64,000 bases of DNA from Actinoplanes italicus (GTDB taxonomy: Bacteria > Actinomycetota > Actinomycetes > Mycobacteriales > Micromonosporaceae), in assembly GCF_003001815.1 (NCBI RefSeq), contig NZ_PVMZ01000011.1:1-64000 (forward strand), in the 5' to 3' direction. A model generated the notes under the pieces. It had not been told where the DNA came from. It saw only the letters and a list, made by a program, of their open reading frames with translations, and searched no databases. A program made the translations under genes and the position numbers. Shown piece by piece: positions 1 to 9,988 of this stretch. Every line of letters begins with the position of its first letter. Within the stretch, counting starts at the first letter, position 1.

Positions 1-1
1 G

Positions 2-223
2 GACACCGCAGCGCGGATCACGATCCCCGTCGAGTACCTGCTGCAGTGGGACGATGAAGGCAATCCGCGGGACTCAGTCATGAAGCTGTTCGACGAAGGC
101 ATCATCGCCCAAATCCGACTCATCCAACGACGCGGCTACGGCTACCGCAACCTCGACGCCCTCACCGCAGCCATCTACCTGTGCCTCGGCGGAGTCACCC
201 TCAACCCACCCATGGAAATCTGA
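2..223 (+). CDS. Transposase-like gene, 3' end only
   Basis: An open frame enters from the left edge and stops at TGA 221-223, leaving about 73 visible residues. The segment LIQRRGYGYRNLDALTA resembles the basic-aromatic stretch near the C-terminus of ISL3/IS204-type DDE transposases, so this is probably the tail of an insertion-sequence transposase. The catalytic residues lie outside the window, and I see no terminal inverted repeat between the stop codon and the next gene. Family assignment is therefore tentative. Confidence 0.45.
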   Translation, partial: DTAARITIPVEYLLQWDDEGNPRDSVMKLFDEGIIAQIRLIQRRGYGYRNLDALTAAIYLCLGGVTLNPPMEI

Positions 224-235
224 GTAGTCGCACGC

Positions 236-1078
236 GTGTCCGATGAACCCGGAGGCCCGTCCCGCGTCCTTTCTGATGTGACCGCAGGATACGAACGCAC
301 CGAAGCGAGCATGCTGCTCGCCCTGACCGACGCCACCGACCCCGCCCTGGCCCGGCGCTACGACATGGATGCAGCCACGATCGGCGAGGTGGTCGTCACC
401 AGCAGACCCGGGCCGGACATGGCCTTCTGGTGCCAGGCGGTCGGCTTCGAGGCGCCGCCCACGGCCGGACTGATCGAGGAGATCGTCGCCCACTTCCGGG
501 CACGCGACGTCGAGGTGGCCCGCTTCGTGCTACCGGCGTACGCCGAGACGCCCGAGTGGCCCGCGATCGCGGAGAAGCACGGGCTGACCGCCGGGGAAAC
601 GGGTCTCAAGCTGGCGATGCGGGCCCCGTTGCCGTACTTCACGCCGCACACCGATTTGCGTACGGCCCGAATCGCACCGGACGAGCGCGAGCGCTGGGCG
701 ACCCTGATGTGGGGCGTCTTCGACATGGAGTTCGAGGCCAACATCGCCGTGACCGTGAGCGCGCTCGACGATCCCGCCTTCGAGGCTTACGCCTGCTGGG
801 ACGGCGACGAGATGGTGGCCACCGGTTTGGTCTGGCTCGGCCCGGACTCGGCCCACCTCTCGTCCGGCGCAACCCTCGCCTCGCACCGGCGCCGGGGCGC
901 CCAGCAGGCACTGCTGGCCGCCCGGGTGGAAGCCGCGCGGCGGGCCGGCTGCTCATTGGTGGTCAACGAGTCCGGCGTGGCAGCCGAGGGTTACAACGAC
1001 TCGGCCCGCAATCAGATCCGAGTCGGTTTCACCCCACAGTATTCACGGCGCACATGGACCTGGACCGCGGAGGCGTGA
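236..1078 (+). CDS. GNAT-fold N-acetyltransferase, 280 aa
   Basis: A GNAT acetyltransferase is expected to move an acetyl group from acetyl-CoA to an amine; the substrate is unknown. The C-terminal half shows a beta strand followed by the acetyl-CoA pyrophosphate loop RRRGAQQALL (residues 218-227). The ending NQIRVGFTPQYSRRTW matches the last strands of this fold (usual wording 'N..ERAGF.p.YrR..W'). Residues 1-130 are a less obvious N-terminal domain, so this may be a two-domain GNAT. The frame opens with GTG at 236, 13 nt after the transposase-like stop, without a clear ribosome site. An in-frame ATG at 311 is an alternative start. Confidence 0.72.
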   Translation: MSDEPGGPSRVLSDVTAGYERTEASMLLALTDATDPALARRYDMDAATIGEVVVTSRPGPDMAFWCQAVGFEAPPTAGLIEEIVAHFRARDVEVARFVLPAYAETPEWPAIAEKHGLTAGETGLKLAMRAPLPYFTPHTDLRTARIAPDERERWATLMWGVFDMEFEANIAVTVSALDDPAFEAYACWDGDEMVATGLVWLGPDSAHLSSGATLASHRRRGAQQALLAARVEAARRAGCSLVVNESGVAAEGYNDSARNQIRVGFTPQYSRRTWTWTAEA

Positions 1079-1095
1079 CCGAGCGCACCGGGGCG

Positions 1096-1128
1096 GGTGG
1101 TGGCGAATGTTGCGGATCCGCCACCACC
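1096..1128. terminator. Hairpin between convergent genes
   Basis: GGTGGTGGCG (1096-1105) pairs perfectly with CGCCACCACC (1119-1128) around a 13-nt loop. It sits between the stops of the GNAT gene (+) and a DUF4360 gene (-), so it can end transcripts from both sides. There is no U-tract, as is common in actinomycetes. Confidence 0.6.
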
Positions 1129-1148
1129 ACCTCCGTACACTCAGTGGT

Positions 1149-1817
1149 TCACTTGACCTTGTTGTTGCACCGCATCCAGGAGAAGTGGTAGATCGTCTCG
1201 ATGCTGCCGTCGGTGGAGTCCATCGTCAGGTAGCTGACGTCGGTCGACGTGCCCTTGGTGACCCGCAGCTCCGTGTTGATGTTGAGGTTGCGCTGCTCAC
1301 CACACGGCCGGAAGACCTGCGACGCGATCGGGACCGAGTCCGTGGCGATCCAGTTGTCGTCCAGCGGCGCGGAGATCGGGTGGTTGGCGTAGCTGCCGGT
1401 CGTCATACCTTGGAAGTAGTAGTTCGCCCGCTGCTGGGCGACGGCTCCACGCTGGAGGTATCCGTAACCCCGGTAGTCCACCTTGGCGATCGCGAAGGTG
1501 AAACCGGCCGGCGCGTGGACCAGCACGTTGAGCTGGCAGTTCTTCCGGTTCTCGGTCACCGGGACACTCGGGCCCGCCTGCGCCAGGTAGGCGCTGTAGA
1601 TGGCGGTGAAGGCCGAGTTGTCCGGCGAGATCGCCACGTCGGCGGTGCCCGGCGCACAGCCTGAACCGGCCATCGCGACCAGCTCGATGGACATCTCGCC
1701 GGCCGGCGGCGGGTCGACGATGACGATGATCGCCTGCGCCGGTGCGCCGATGAGCAGCGACGACGCCAGGAGCGCCAGCGCCACGCAGCCGCGGGTTAAC
1801 AATCTTTTCATTTTCAT
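1149..1817 (-). CDS. DUF4360 secreted protein, 222 aa
   Basis: Secreted protein of the DUF4360 family, whose function is unknown; members are widespread in actinomycetes and fungi. Residues 1-29 are a signal peptide with a basic start (MKMKR), a hydrophobic core and an APAQA cleavage site. The mature part carries the family landmarks GSGCAPGT, ENRKNCQLNV, DYRGYGYLQRGA and CGEQRNLNINTELRV, plus Cys residues likely to form disulfides. The ATG at 1815-1817 is preceded on the minus strand by GAAGGGGATG, a usable ribosome site. A paralogue (2185-2823) is transcribed divergently across an AT-rich spacer. Confidence 0.88.
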   Translation of the reverse strand: MKMKRLLTRGCVALALLASSLLIGAPAQAIIVIVDPPPAGEMSIELVAMAGSGCAPGTADVAISPDNSAFTAIYSAYLAQAGPSVPVTENRKNCQLNVLVHAPAGFTFAIAKVDYRGYGYLQRGAVAQQRANYYFQGMTTGSYANHPISAPLDDNWIATDSVPIASQVFRPCGEQRNLNINTELRVTKGTSTDVSYLTMDSTDGSIETIYHFSWMRCNNKVK

Positions 1818-2184
1818 CCCCTTCGGGATCGGGAACGGACCGGGCTCAAGCTATTGACGAACTTCAATAGAAGTCAACAGCCCTCACATGTCTCGGAGGA
1901 TTTCTTGAAGCCGATCGAGAAAGAGGAATGCCGGGCATCAACCCGACATAAGCCGCATAACATACCAGGCTTTTGCCGCTATAAGCTGATTTGTTCGCAG
2001 GCTAGCATCCGCATCATGCAACTTGCACAGTTCGATGAAGATCAATAGCTAATTCATACTTGTAAATGCGTCGCAGGCTTCACTACGTTGGTCGCGGACG
2101 CGATGCCCGCCGTTCTGGAATGCTTCCAGAATCCAATCCCGTGGCACGCGATAAAGCCATGCCCCGTTCCCCCCGGAGGACTCC
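1818..2184. promoter_or_regulatory. AT-rich divergent promoter region of two DUF4360 genes
   Basis: This 367-bp gap separates the two DUF4360 starts. Bases about 1850-2070 are markedly AT-richer than the rest of the window. A 64-codon frame at 1854-2048 has no actinomycete codon bias and is not called. The GGAGG ribosome site of the plus-strand gene is at its right end. I could not fix individual -10/-35 boxes with confidence. Confidence 0.45.
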
Positions 2185-2823
2185 ATGAGAAGCAGTAATC
2201 GCGTGACCGCGGCCGTCCTGGCCGCCGCCCTGGCTCTCCCGCTGGGCGCCCCCGCCCACGCCGCCGCCCCTGACAGCACCGCTGCCGCTGCGGCCGCCAT
2301 CACCGTAGAGGTGATCGCCGCCAACGGGTCGGGATGCGCGCCCGGCACCGCCTCGGTCGTGAGCAACGGCGACGACACCGGATTCCGGGTCAGGTACCGG
2401 GACTTCGTCGCCGAGGCCGGCGGCAGCGCCGGTGTCGTCGAACGTCGCAAGAACTGCCAGCTCGGCGTGCTCGTCAGCATCCCCGACGGCTGGACCGTCG
2501 CCATCGCCTCCGCCAACTACCGGGGCAAGGCGGCCCTGCGATCCGGCGCGACCGCCCTGCAGCGCACCAGCTACTACTGGCAGGGCTCATCGGCCACCGA
2601 ACGCAAGGACGCCACCTTCACCGGCCCCCTCAACGGCCTCTGGACCACCTGGGACGTCGCACCCGTGCTGACGTACGCCGCGTGCGGCTCGCAGAGCGTC
2701 CTCAACGTCAACACCGAGCTGCGCATCGACGCCGGCAACTCCACCGGCCTCAGCACGATGTCGATGAGCCACTCCGAGGGCGACGTCGACACCCTCTTCA
2801 ACTTCAGCCTGGCCCACTGCTGA
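2185..2823 (+). CDS. DUF4360 secreted protein, 212 aa
   Basis: Second DUF4360 protein, paralogous to the minus-strand gene at 1149-1817. The signal peptide covers about residues 1-27 (cleavage near APAHA). Shared landmarks are GSGCAPGTASV, ERRKNCQLGVLV, NYRGKAALRSGA, YYWQG and LNVNTELRIDAG. It has an extra alanine-rich stretch after the signal peptide. The ATG at 2185 follows the strong ribosome site GGAGG (CCCCGGAGGACTCC). Function is unknown; secretion is well supported. A clean hairpin terminator follows the stop. Confidence 0.88.
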   Translation: MRSSNRVTAAVLAAALALPLGAPAHAAAPDSTAAAAAAITVEVIAANGSGCAPGTASVVSNGDDTGFRVRYRDFVAEAGGSAGVVERRKNCQLGVLVSIPDGWTVAIASANYRGKAALRSGATALQRTSYYWQGSSATERKDATFTGPLNGLWTTWDVAPVLTYAACGSQSVLNVNTELRIDAGNSTGLSTMSMSHSEGDVDTLFNFSLAHC

Positions 2824-2837
2824 CGGCGGCCACGCTC

Positions 2838-2864
2838 ACCCGGCCGGTCGATGCCCGGCCGGGT
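2838..2864 (+). terminator. Rho-independent-type hairpin
   Basis: ACCCGGCCGG (2838-2847) pairs perfectly with CCGGCCGGGT (2855-2864) around a 7-nt loop, 14 bp after the stop of the DUF4360 gene. No U-tract. Confidence 0.65.
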
Positions 2865-3043
2865 CCGCCACCATCCGGTATCCGGCAGCGCGGGCGCGGC
2901 CCACCACAACGAATCCCGCGTCCCGGAGTTCATCCGCCGGGCCATTGTTTCGTGTCTGCGTCATCATCGCCCGGGACGGTTGCCGACCCGGCGAGGCACG
3001 GGAAACGCTGATGGCGGTGTAACCGACCGTAGGAGGCAACTGC

Positions 3044-3382
3044 ATGGACAAGAGGATTCGTACCGTCGCGGGAATGACGGTGGCAGGCATCGTGGCGATG
3101 GCCGGTCTGCAGGCTCAGCCGGCGCAGGCCGCTGTCGTCGTTCCGGAGTCGGGCCTGACCGTCTTCGAAGGCACCTTCGCCGAGATCCTGCTGCACGTCG
3201 CCCGGCCCGACGGCTCCTGTCTGGCGTTGCCGCCGTCCGCGGGATCGCTCACCGGGGAGCGCATCGTCTCCCAGGTCAGCGCTTTCACCGGGCCGGACTG
3301 CACCGGGTTGCAGCAGAACCTCGGCACGTTCCGAACCTTCACCCCCGGCAAGTACCGGTCGTTCCGGGCGTTCTCCTTCTGA
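3044..3382 (+). CDS. Small secreted protein of unknown function, 112 aa
   Basis: The ATG at 3044 follows a strong ribosome site (TAGGAGG). Residues 1-30 form a signal peptide ending AQPAQA, so the mature protein is about 82 residues. It has two Cys (in DGSCLAL and GPDCTGL) that could form one disulfide, and no transmembrane segment after cleavage. I recognise no family. It lies downstream of a DUF4360 gene on the same strand, but a terminator separates them, so it is probably its own transcript. Confidence 0.75.
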   Translation: MDKRIRTVAGMTVAGIVAMAGLQAQPAQAAVVVPESGLTVFEGTFAEILLHVARPDGSCLALPPSAGSLTGERIVSQVSAFTGPDCTGLQQNLGTFRTFTPGKYRSFRAFSF

Positions 3383-3391
3383 TTCGGATCG

Positions 3392-3417
3392 CCCGGGCCG
3401 GCCCCCACCGGTCCGGG
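3392..3417. terminator. Hairpin after small secreted protein
   Basis: CCCGGGCCGG (3392-3401) pairs with CCGGTCCGGG (3408-3417) with one G-U pair and a 6-nt loop, 9 bp after the stop. It could also serve the converging AfsR-like gene. Confidence 0.6.
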
Positions 3418-3489
3418 TGACCGGCCGTCCGTCCGTCGCCGCGTGACGGAACGTCTGCGGCACGCCACCCGCCGCCGGGCGGACGGCCC

Positions 3490-5421
3490 TCATCGATCTG
3501 CCGCCGTGTACGCCGTCTGCCGGTAGTGGTCGGCGAGCCGGCCGGAAGCCCGCGCCCTGTCCTCGTCGGTCTCGTGCAGCAGCACCAGTTCCCAGGCGTA
3601 GGCCCGGATGAGCTCGTGGATGCTGAAACGGCCCGGCGCGTGCTCGGCGAGCAGCCCGGTCTGTATCAGCTCGCTGATGAGCACCCGTGCCTCACCCCCC
3701 GGCACACCGGCGAGACCAGCCGTCGCCGCAACCGTGATGTCCGGTCCGGGATGCAGCGACAGCAACCGGAACACGCGAGCCGCGCGGACGCTGAGCAGTC
3801 GGTACGACCAGGAGAAGATCGTCCGGATGTCGTCGCCCACGTCAGCGAAGCCGTCCAGGCTGCCCTGAGCATCCCGCAGTTCCCGGGCGATGGCGGTCAT
3901 CGAATGGTCCGGATGGACCAGGGCCCGGCCGGCGACCACGGCCAGCGCGAGCGGGAGCCGGCCGCAACGTTCAGCGATCTCCGCCAGCGCCGCCGGGTCG
4001 CCGGCGGCACGGGCAGCACCGATCCGCGCGACCAGGAAGGCGCGCGCCTCCTCCGGCGACAGCACGTCGAGCGTCATGAGATGGGCGCCGTGCGCCGCGG
4101 CCAGCCCGGTGAGACGTTTGCGGCTGGTGACCAGCACCAGACAGCCGGGAGCGCCAGGCAGCAGTGGCCGGACCTGCTCGACGCTGTGGGCGTTGTCCAG
4201 GACGAGGAGGAGGCGGCGGCCGGCCAGCACGCTGCGGTACAGACCGGACCGGGCGTGCGGGCTCGCGGGAATGCCCGCGTCCGGGACCCCGAGGGAGTTG
4301 AGGAAACCCTGCACGACCTCGGCGGAGTCCAGCACCGACTGCCCGGGGTCGAATCCCCGGAGGTCGACGTAGAGCTGGCCGTCGGGATAAGCGTCGGCCA
4401 GTTGATGGGCGAGGTGGATGGCCAGGGAGGTCTTCCCGATCCCGGGGATCCCGTCGATCGCGAGCACCGGCATCGACGCCTGCGTCAGCACGTGACCGTT
4501 GACCAGGCTGAGCGTGCGGCGCTGAGCCTCGTCCCGGCCGGTGAAGAACGGAAGATCGGCCGGCAACTGTGCGGGAAGCACGCCGGTGAACGACGACGGT
4601 CCGGCGACCCGATCAGGGCCGGGCGCGGCGGGTCCGGCGGTGTTCTGCCGCAGGATCAGCCGGTACGCCTCGCGCAACTCCGGGCCGGGATCCACGCCCA
4701 GCTCGTCGGCGAGACGGTGGCGCACGTTCTGATACAACGCGATCCCCTCGGCCTGCTGACCGTCCGCGGACAGCGCGAGCAGAAACCGGGCCTGCAGCGC
4801 CTCGTCCCACGGACGGTGCTCCGCCACACGCCGCAGCACGGGAAGGACGGATCGGACCCGGCCCAGGCGCAACGCCAGCGACGTGGCCTCACGGATCAGC
4901 CCTGCGCATTCATGGTCGACGACACCGAACGCCGGGTGGCCGCTCGCGCCGAGCTCCGGCGCCCCGGCGCAGGGGCCACGCCACAGGGCTAGGGCCGCCT
5001 CGTAGGCCGACAGGGCCTCGGCGAGCCGGCCGGCCCCCTCGTCCGACCGTGCCTGCTCGGCAAGCGCACGCAGGCGCAGCAGGTCGAGAGCGTCCGCGTC
5101 GATCCGGATGCGGTATCCGGAGGCTCCACCCCGCAGCCAGCGCCCGGCGGATCGCGGCGGCAGATCCGGCTCGAACAGGCGCCGGAGCGCACCCACGTAC
5201 CGGTGCACGACGTTCACGGCGCTCCGTGGTGGCCCCTCGCCCCACAGCACCTCGACGATCTCGCCGAGCCCGACGGGCTGTCCGGCGCCGGCCAGCAGCA
5301 GACCGAGGATCAAGCGCTGCTGGCGGGTACCGAGGTCCACCTCCACGCCTCCGCGCCGGACCCGTACCGGCCCCAGCACCTCGAAACACAGCGCCGTTCG
5401 ATCGTCATGTTCCACACGCAC
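3490..5421 (-). CDS. AfsR/SARP-family regulator without TPR domain, 643 aa
   Basis: Actinomycete regulator related to AfsR. An OmpR-type winged helix (residues about 10-105, with RQQRLILGLLL and NVVHRYVGALRRL) is followed by a bacterial transcriptional activation domain (about 112-255, ending ADELGVDPGPELR) and an NB-ARC/STAND ATPase (about 290-560; P-loop GIPGIGKTS at 324-332, RNBS-type LLLVLDNAH, GCLVLVTSRKRLTG). It stops at HYRQTAYTAADR, exactly where its paralogue at 14901-17810 enters about 310 residues of TPR repeats, so the sensory C-terminus is missing. Start is GTG 5419-5421. By eye the shared part is more than two-thirds identical between the two. Probable activator; targets unknown. 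Confidence 0.88.
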   Translation of the reverse strand: MRVEHDDRTALCFEVLGPVRVRRGGVEVDLGTRQQRLILGLLLAGAGQPVGLGEIVEVLWGEGPPRSAVNVVHRYVGALRRLFEPDLPPRSAGRWLRGGASGYRIRIDADALDLLRLRALAEQARSDEGAGRLAEALSAYEAALALWRGPCAGAPELGASGHPAFGVVDHECAGLIREATSLALRLGRVRSVLPVLRRVAEHRPWDEALQARFLLALSADGQQAEGIALYQNVRHRLADELGVDPGPELREAYRLILRQNTAGPAAPGPDRVAGPSSFTGVLPAQLPADLPFFTGRDEAQRRTLSLVNGHVLTQASMPVLAIDGIPGIGKTSLAIHLAHQLADAYPDGQLYVDLRGFDPGQSVLDSAEVVQGFLNSLGVPDAGIPASPHARSGLYRSVLAGRRLLLVLDNAHSVEQVRPLLPGAPGCLVLVTSRKRLTGLAAAHGAHLMTLDVLSPEEARAFLVARIGAARAAGDPAALAEIAERCGRLPLALAVVAGRALVHPDHSMTAIARELRDAQGSLDGFADVGDDIRTIFSWSYRLLSVRAARVFRLLSLHPGPDITVAATAGLAGVPGGEARVLISELIQTGLLAEHAPGRFSIHELIRAYAWELVLLHETDEDRARASGRLADHYRQTAYTAADR

Positions 5422-5458
5422 GAGCCCAACCCCCTACGTCAGACCGGGAACGGTTGCC

Positions 5459-5482
5459 GGCCGCCCGGCATGACGGGCGGCC
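5459..5482 (-). terminator. Hairpin after exported hydrolase
   Basis: GGCCGCCCG (5459-5467) pairs perfectly with CGGGCGGCC (5474-5482), loop GCATGA. It lies 14 bp beyond the stop of the minus-strand hydrolase and upstream of the AfsR-like start. Confidence 0.65.
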
Positions 5483-5495
5483 CTCCGACGGGTGG

Positions 5496-6335
5496 TCAGC
5501 GCGTGGTGGCGCGTGCCGCCTCGTCGATCAGGTCGGCCACCTGCTCCGGCTCGGAGACCGTCACCGCGTGCGAGGCGTCGATCTCGACGACGCGAGACTT
5601 GGCCCGCTTCGCCATGAACCGCATGGACTCCGCCGGGATGGCCAGATCCTGCCGGGTGATCAGGAACCACGAACGGATCGACTTCCAGGCCGTCCTCGTA
5701 GCCGTCTCGTCCAGAGCGGCGCTGGTGATCGGGCGCTGCGTGGCCGCCATCAGAGCCGACTCCTGCCGTGGCACGTCCGCCGCGAACACCCGCCGGAACT
5801 GGTCCTGCTTGATGTACAGATCCGTGCCCGCGCCCGCGCCCGGCACGTTCACCGGCACCTGGTCGAGCGCCTCTCCGAGCTGCCCGCCCGGGAACCTTGC
5901 CGCCAGGGCGGACGTGCTCTCGCCCCGGTCGGGCGCGAAGCTGGCGATGTAGACGAGTGCCTTGACGTCCTTGTCACCGTCGGCGGCCTCGCTCATCACC
6001 GAGCCGCCGTACGAGTGTCCGGCCAGCACGATCGGGCCCCGCACACTGTCGAGCACGCTGCGCACGTACGCCGCGTCGGAGTGCAGCCCTCGCAACGGAT
6101 TCGCGGCCGCCACCACCGGATAACCGTCCCGCAGCAGTTCCTTGACCACGCCGTTCCAGCTCGACGAGTCCGCGAACGCGCCGTGGACCAGCACCACTGT
6201 GGGCTTGGTCCACGGACGGTGCGCGGTGACCGCCTGGGCGGAGCCGGCGACGACCGCGACGGTGGTCACACCCGCGGCCATGGCGCTCCACAGGGCCACT
6301 CGCCGGGACGTACGGGAGAGGTGAATGTTGATCAT
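5496..6335 (-). CDS. Exported alpha/beta hydrolase, 279 aa
   Basis: Alpha/beta-hydrolase-fold esterase-like enzyme. An N-terminal basic and hydrophobic segment ending AGSAQA (residues about 1-36) looks like a signal peptide, so it should act outside the membrane. Oxyanion region VVLVHGAFADSSSW, nucleophile elbow GHSYGG and late His in DASHAVTV form the expected catalytic set. The frame is open further upstream, but ATG 6333-6335 has a good ribosome site (GAAGGAG) and starts the signal peptide. A paralogue without signal peptide sits at 40151-40849. Their promoter regions share two copies of one motif (see 6418 and 6572). Substrate unknown. Confidence 0.85.
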   Translation of the reverse strand: MINIHLSRTSRRVALWSAMAAGVTTVAVVAGSAQAVTAHRPWTKPTVVLVHGAFADSSSWNGVVKELLRDGYPVVAAANPLRGLHSDAAYVRSVLDSVRGPIVLAGHSYGGSVMSEAADGDKDVKALVYIASFAPDRGESTSALAARFPGGQLGEALDQVPVNVPGAGAGTDLYIKQDQFRRVFAADVPRQESALMAATQRPITSAALDETATRTAWKSIRSWFLITRQDLAIPAESMRFMAKRAKSRVVEIDASHAVTVSEPEQVADLIDEAARATTR

Positions 6336-6417
6336 GGGGTCGCTCCTTCGAGGCTCATGACGGCACGCCCGGATCCGGGCGCCGCGGTGTCCACGATCGG
6401 ATGGCGGAGCGCTCGCC

Positions 6418-6437
6418 GAATCAGTCATTCGCCTGCG
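6418..6437 (-). promoter_or_regulatory. Conserved hydrolase-promoter motif, copy 1
   Basis: GAATCAGTCATTCGCCTGCG on the plus strand. The same 20-mer with one change is at 40989-41008 upstream of the other hydrolase. Read on the coding (minus) strand, the core is CGAATGACTGATTC. Probably an operator or activator site; the cognate regulator is unknown. Confidence 0.5.
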
Positions 6438-6571
6438 ACCGGGCGACACGGCCGGATCGCTGCCCACGCCTGTATGCCCGGATCGCCCCATTAAGCGGGG
6501 CGGTGTGAGCGTTGTTCACGTGCCATGGCGACGTGACGGCCGAGGAGAGGAGCCGGCCTCGCACGGTGGGG

Positions 6572-6587
6572 TTAAGTCATTCGACAG
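6572..6587 (-). promoter_or_regulatory. Conserved hydrolase-promoter motif, copy 2
   Basis: TTAAGTCATTCGACAG shares AGTCATTCG-x-C-x-G with copy 1, 154 bp away. Its counterpart upstream of the paralogous hydrolase is CTAGGTCATTTGACGG at 41091-41106. Confidence 0.4.
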
Positions 6588-6633
6588 ATGGCGTGCCGAT
6601 CACGGACCGGCGCCGAGGGGCACCGCTGCGTCC

Positions 6634-7122
6634 CTACCGTCCTGCCGACCGGACCGGCTCGAGCCGGAAGATCCGCAGCGAACGGCCGGAGCGCGCATCA
6701 TAGTCCCGGTAGGCCGGCCACACGCGCAGCAGCAGCGGCCACACCCGGTCCCGCTCGGAGCCCTCCAGCAGCACGGCGCGGACGCCGGTGGTCTCCCCGT
6801 CGACCGTGATCGTGCCGGCCGCAACGGCCAGCAGATTGGCCGACCAGCCCGGATGCCGTGCCTGACCCCAATTCGATCCCACCACCACGTACGCGTCACC
6901 GTCCCGCGCGTACAGCAGCGGCCGTTCGCGAAGCTGCCCGCTTCGGCGTCCGCGGGTGGTCAGCAACAGCGTCGGCGGCGCGGTCCGCCATCCGGTCACC
7001 GAGAGCCTGCCGTCGGTGAGACGGATCAACCGCCGGTCGAGTGGCATGAGCCACCTTCCCGCGGCGGCGAACCACCGCAGGTGGCCCAACCGGACGATGG
7101 CCCAACTCACCAGAGCCCGCAC
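6634..7122 (-). CDS. Deazaflavin (F420)-dependent nitroreductase family protein, 162 aa
   Basis: DDN/FDOR-B-type protein with the split beta-barrel that binds F420 or a flavin. Landmarks are LLLTTRGRRSGQLRERPLLY followed by VVVGSNWGQARHPGWSANL, which form the cofactor phosphate-binding and isoalloxazine-facing loops. Family members reduce nitroimidazoles, quinones or enones; the natural substrate here is unknown. Start GTG 7120-7122 is chosen because AGAAGGA lies about 8 nt upstream on the minus strand. Length is close to the family norm. It follows the 7221-8066 hydrolase on the same strand with a 98-bp gap. Confidence 0.85.
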   Translation of the reverse strand: MRALVSWAIVRLGHLRWFAAAGRWLMPLDRRLIRLTDGRLSVTGWRTAPPTLLLTTRGRRSGQLRERPLLYARDGDAYVVVGSNWGQARHPGWSANLLAVAAGTITVDGETTGVRAVLLEGSERDRVWPLLLRVWPAYRDYDARSGRSLRIFRLEPVRSAGR

Positions 7123-7220
7123 GGATCACATCCTTCTCATCCCGGCCCGATCTCTACGTCGGAACAGACGGGCACCACGGCAGCGGGTTCAAGCGCGGGC
7201 GTGGTGGCGCCCGGTCAGGG

Positions 7221-8066
7221 TCACGGCCAACCCTCGTAGAGCCGGATGTACAGCTCCCGGATCTCGCCGGCGTCCGCGCGTCCGGCCAGGTTCAGTGTGT
7301 TGTGCCTCAACAGCAGCGAATCGGGCAGCACGCGCGAACGCAACGCGACACCCGCCGCCTCGGCTAGCTGACCGGGTACGGCAGTCGCCGCGACCGTGTC
7401 GACGACGTCGTCGAGCGCGCTGGTCACCACAGCGACGGATCGGAGGCCGTCGCTGTGGGCCGGACAGGGCCGGCGTCGGGCGATCGCCAGGTAGCGGCTG
7501 ACGGTGGCCAGCGAGTATCCCCGGGAGTCGACACGGTCCGGGAGCAGGCCGTGGCCGTAAAGGAAGAGCAGGGGACGCACCAGCGCGCCCGGCACCCGCC
7601 CCGGAGCCGGGCCGAAGAACGGCGAGAGCAGCAGCAGCCGGCGTACGGCGTCACCACGGTGCCGGACCAGCCAGGTGGCGAGGGTCGCGCCCGCCGAGAT
7701 GCCGATGACACCCGTCTCCTCCCCCAGCCCCAGAGCGATGTCCAGCGCTCCCGACGCGTACGTGGTCAGCTGCCTAGTGGTGATCCGGTGGGTGGCGTTC
7801 GATTCCGACGTGCCGTGACCGGGCGCCCGCGGGATCCAGGCGTTGTAACCACGCGCGTGGAGGTCATCGGCCACGTCGTCCCACTGCTCGGGTCCGTGCA
7901 TGTAACCGTGCAGCAGAAGCACCGCACGGGCGGTGGGTGAACCGTGGCTGAGCAGACGGCTGCGTGATCGCGGCCGGATCGCGGGGTCGGCGGTCTCGGC
8001 GGCGATGACCGCCCGCGCCGCCCGGACGGCCGCCGGGAAGGGTCCTGTGTCGTCGATAGATCTCAT
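7221..8066 (-). CDS. Cytoplasmic alpha/beta hydrolase, 281 aa
   Basis: Serine-hydrolase fold: oxyanion-loop VLLLHGYMHGPEQW, cap entry APGHGTSES, nucleophile elbow GISAGATLATW (Ser in G-x-S-x-G) and late His in LRHNTLNL. This arrangement resembles carboxylesterases and monoacylglycerol lipases. No signal peptide. The gene is divergent from the lectin-tailed kinase across about 200 bp. Substrate is unknown. A G-rich imperfect hairpin (7173-7206) follows the stop and may terminate it. Confidence 0.82.
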   Translation of the reverse strand: MRSIDDTGPFPAAVRAARAVIAAETADPAIRPRSRSRLLSHGSPTARAVLLLHGYMHGPEQWDDVADDLHARGYNAWIPRAPGHGTSESNATHRITTRQLTTYASGALDIALGLGEETGVIGISAGATLATWLVRHRGDAVRRLLLLSPFFGPAPGRVPGALVRPLLFLYGHGLLPDRVDSRGYSLATVSRYLAIARRRPCPAHSDGLRSVAVVTSALDDVVDTVAATAVPGQLAEAAGVALRSRVLPDSLLLRHNTLNLAGRADAGEIRELYIRLYEGWP

Positions 8067-8252
8067 CGGACGTCACGACGATGCACGCCGCCGACCGTTC
8101 AGGTCGGTTGCCTCACATACCGGACCGACCGGCCCGCGAGAATGTGACATTGATCCGGCGGCCCTCGATGAACAGTTGGCGATAACCGTGTGACCTGCGG
8201 AAACATGCCTCCGACGGCGCCCTTGAGGCCCGACGGCCGGAACTCGCGCGCA

Positions 8253-8258
8253 TACGAT
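8253..8258 (+). promoter_or_regulatory. -10 box TACGAT for leaderless kinase mRNA
   Basis: TACGAT lies 6 nt before the ATG at 8265, the spacing expected when transcription starts on the initiator codon. No Shine-Dalgarno sequence precedes the ATG. Same layout as at 21785, 24475, 31221, 39358 and 47829. Confidence 0.5.
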
Positions 8259-8264
8259 GCCGCG

Positions 8265-9929
<1,665 letters not shown>

Positions 9930-9988
9930 GGCCGGCGCCGCAGGTTTCCACGACCGTCGTTGATCTCTGAGGTCTTCCATCCGTCAGT

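Larger units (their letters stand above)
6336..6633 (-). promoter_or_regulatory. Upstream region of exported hydrolase
   Basis: This 298-bp gap holds the ribosome site of the hydrolase and two copies of a motif (6418-6437 and 6572-6587) that also occur twice upstream of the paralogous hydrolase at 40151. A short dyad GTGA-N7-TCAC is near 6507. No gene was found here. Confidence 0.5.

Noticed and set aside
1854..2048. 64-codon frame in the AT-rich DUF4360 spacer
   Set aside because: No codon bias of this organism, no recognisable domain, and it occupies a divergent promoter region.
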